A stretch of DNA of 64,000 bases, from NCBI RefSeq assembly GCF_041538065.1, contig NZ_JBGORW010000001.1, positions 124,001 to 188,000 on the forward strand, written 5' to 3'. This document shows, piece by piece, positions 62,283-64,000 of this stretch. Positions within the stretch are counted from its first letter, which is position 1. Each line of letters starts with the position of its first letter. The stretch is from Leptotrichia hongkongensis (lineage in GTDB: Bacteria > Fusobacteriota > Fusobacteriia > Fusobacteriales > Leptotrichiaceae). Both the position numbers and the translations under genes were made by a program. The notes beneath the pieces are model-generated. The model searched no databases and was not told where the DNA came from. It was given only the letters and a program-made list of their open reading frames with translations.

Positions 62283-63218
62283 TATAGTGAAACTTGTACA
62301 AAACCGACCTAAAAATACGGTATAATAATTTTATGGCATATGAAAAAGATTATAGGAAAAGAATTTTAAATTTTTATTACAAAAATGGAAAAACAAAAAC
62401 ATTATTTCAGTTCAACATAAGTTCCAGCACATTGTACGGATGGATAAAACTTAAGAATGAAACAGGAAATCTTTCATCAAGAATACGGAAAAGAAAATTT
62501 AAGGTGCTTGACCCCGAAAAACTTGATGAATATATGAAAAATCCAGAGAATGCAGATAAATACATCCATGAAATAGCAAAAGATTTTGGCTGTGAAAAGG
62601 AGACAGTGAGAGTGGCACTGAAAAAATTAGGATACACAAGAAAAAAACAGACAAAATACAAGGAGCAGGACGGGAAAAAAGTAAATAGATATTTAAAAAA
62701 ATTATTAGAAGCAGTTTCAGGCAGAGAAATAATCTATATTGATGAAACAGGCTTTAACGAATATTACTACCGTGAATATGGCTGGAGTAAAAGGGAAATA
62801 TGTATTGAAGGGAAGAAGAGGATTAAGATATTCAGGGATAAATCTGGTTGCCGGAAAAATAGGGAATGCACTGATAGGAAGTATGATATACAGGGAAACA
62901 ATGGAAAGTGAATTTTTTGAAGAGTGGTTCAGGGAAATACTTCTAAGAGATATTGAAAAATTAGGGAAGAGAGTTCTAATAGTTATGGATAATGCCAGAT
63001 TTCACAGAAAGAATATATTAGAAAAGATAATAAAGGGGACGGTGCATTGTCTATTGTTTCTTCCGCTGTATTCACCGAATTTAAATCCAATAGAAAAATT
63101 ATGGGCTAATATGAAGAAGAAATTAAAAGACATAGCCCATAATTTTAATACACTGGAAGAAGCAGCTACTTTTGTTTTATTTAATAAATTAGTTTAGTTT
63201 TAAATAGGTTTTACTATA
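62283..63218 (+). mobile_element. IS630-type insertion sequence
   Basis: About 936 bases. Imperfect inverted ends: left TATAGTGAAACTTGTACA, right (inverted) TATAGTAAAACCTATTTA; 17 of the first 22 bases match. The terminal TA on each side fits the TA target duplication of IS630/Tc1 elements. It carries one transposase reading frame with a frameshift. It lies between the thiol peroxidase gene and a large surface-protein gene. Confidence 0.85.
62333..63197 (+). pseudogene. IS630-family transposase, frameshifted (natural +1 shift or inactivating indel)
   Basis: Starts MAYEKDYRKRILNFYYKNGK with two helix-turn-helix segments (STLYGWIKLKNE; HEIAKDFGCEKETVRVALKK). The DDE triad is split over two frames. 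The first Asp is in IIYIDETGFNEYYYREYGW in frame 1. The second, VMDNARFHRK, and the last Glu, YSPNLNPIEKLWANMKKK, are in frame 2. Joining needs a +1 shift at AGTAAAAGGGAAA (62786-62798), giving WSK-GKYVLKGRRGLRYSG. A homopolymer-rich site could be programmed, as in some IS630 members, or a simple one-base insertion. Overall length (~287 residues after joining) is normal. Confidence 0.85.
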
Positions 63219-63278
63219 AAATATTTACTTTTTAAATTTAGTAAAAATTACATAGAATTTTAGGAGTGATTTAAATTT

Positions 63279-64000
63279 ATGAAGAGAAACAAATTTAAAT
63301 GGATAGGAATTTTTTCCAGTGTTTCAACTATTCTTTTAGCTGAAACAAATAGTATAAAAAAAAATACTTTGGTCAAAATAAATGAAAATATCAGCAAAGA
63401 AAATAGTTTGTACTTAAGTAACGAAAATTTAAAGGAATCTGATAATAAAAAAGATGATTTGCAAGAAGAATTGAATATAAATACAGTAGACGAAATTTAT
63501 TCATTCATTAAAGATAATACTATTTTTAAAAATGGAAAAAATAACACAACTGTAACATCAGAACATAAAGAAAACAGCTATAATTTATCAGAAAATGATT
63601 TAAAACTTGATCAGATGATAAAAAACAGTAATAAAAATAATTCTTTAAAATATGAAACTGAGTACTTTTTTAATAATCAGCACAAATTATACAAAGAGAA
63701 AAATGATAAAGGTGATAAATATCAATATGAAGGTGTATATAAAAGAAGTAATGATATTTTTTTAAGAACAGTTTCTCCAAACAGCGATTCATATAATTCT
63801 TATACAAAGTCTTTGAAAAACGAAAATATGAAAAACTCGGCTCTGACAAATCCAAATAATAGAAATAATGACAATAATTATGGAATTGCAAATATAAAAA
63901 TAGAGCAAGAGCCTATTGTATCGAATAAAGCATCTTCTACTTCTACGCTTATGCCAAATATTGATTTAAACGTTGTTGCAAAACCTGTAGAATTTGATAA
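63279..64000 (+). CDS. N-terminal part of a large secreted/surface protein (cut by window edge)
   Basis: Open from an ATG with TAGGAG upstream for 240 codons to the window end, no stop. Starts MKRNKFKWIGIFSSVSTILL, a signal-like N-terminus, then a long Asn/Lys/Ser/Glu-rich region (for example NNSLKYETEYFFNNQHKLYK and NPNNRNNDNNYG) and IKIEQEPIVSNKASSTSTLM. Low complexity and Asn richness are typical of fusobacterial adhesins and autotransporters; a passenger domain is not yet seen. Identity as an adhesin is inference. The IS630-type element ends about 60 bases upstream, so it may affect expression. Confidence 0.6.
   Translation, partial: MKRNKFKWIGIFSSVSTILLAETNSIKKNTLVKINENISKENSLYLSNENLKESDNKKDDLQEELNINTVDEIYSFIKDNTIFKNGKNNTTVTSEHKENSYNLSENDLKLDQMIKNSNKNNSLKYETEYFFNNQHKLYKEKNDKGDKYQYEGVYKRSNDIFLRTVSPNSDSYNSYTKSLKNENMKNSALTNPNNRNNDNNYGIANIKIEQEPIVSNKASSTSTLMPNIDLNVVAKPVEFD

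Noticed and set aside
1..64000. CRISPR arrays, rRNA and tRNA genes
   Set aside because: No regularly spaced direct repeats and no rRNA or tRNA-like stretches were seen on reading both strands.

Overview
The window looks like chromosome of a fermentative, outer-membrane-bearing, very AT-rich bacterium, most likely a Leptotrichia species (Fusobacteriota). That name is my inference. It rests on base composition, strong AGGAGG-type ribosome binding sites, a TolC-type efflux system, a D-lactate dehydrogenase, a mevalonate-pathway gene, split MacB subunits and the pyroglutamyl-peptidase/DUF969/DUF979 trio. I saw no rRNA, tRNA or CRISPR array.

Layout. 1-9 kb: HMG-CoA synthase (cut by the window edge), a HAD phosphatase, purine nucleoside phosphorylase, a peptidase, RNase M5, Tag glycosylase, release factor 2 with a programmed +1 frameshift, and D-lactate dehydrogenase. 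9-17.4 kb: a Na/phosphate cotransporter, a TolC/MacA/MacB-type efflux operon and carboxynorspermidine decarboxylase. 17.5-27.2 kb, minus strand: a tryptophan operon read as leader peptide - attenuator - trpE - trpGD - (ATPase, membrane ORF) - trpC - trpF - trpB - trpA. The leader peptide and attenuator lie more than 1 kb ahead of trpE because repeat elements sit between them. 27.3-33.4 kb: PTS IIB and IIA genes, an oxidoreductase, a coiled-coil membrane-anchored protein and the pcp operon. 33.7-36.8 kb: a scar region with a truncated type I methylase gene joined to ICE-like sequence, a flavodoxin and decaying ORFs. 36.8-48.8 kb: a flavin disulfide reductase, paralogous small membrane proteins around a tandem pair of secreted paralogs, DUF896, an HAD hydrolase, asparaginase, a TruA-KH fusion, an HD protein, a Fic protein, an RluD-type enzyme and RNase HII.

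48.9-52.4 kb is the most interesting block. It is a self-contained three-gene cassette with its own promoter and terminator, lying between rnhB and yraN. It encodes an HNH-like/multi-helix membrane protein, a tail-anchored coiled-coil protein and a CbxX-type AAA+ ATPase, which is a plausible undescribed defence or membrane-effector system. 52.6-64 kb: YraN, a zinc ribbon, ComF, a secreted GH13 protein lacking several catalytic residues, a thymidine kinase fused to a BioD-like domain, PcrA/UvrD helicase, nicotinamide phosphoribosyltransferase, a lipoprotein thiol peroxidase, an IS630-type element with a frameshifted transposase, and the start of a large secreted protein.

Two small inverted-repeat element families are scattered through the intergenic regions. 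Family 1 (about 110 bp, three copies) has an end that nearly matches the end of the IS630-type element in this window, so it may be a MITE that this element mobilises. Family 2 has terminal ATACTAAAC repeats; its two ~330 bp copies share an almost identical structured core. Both families tend to sit between a gene and its terminator.
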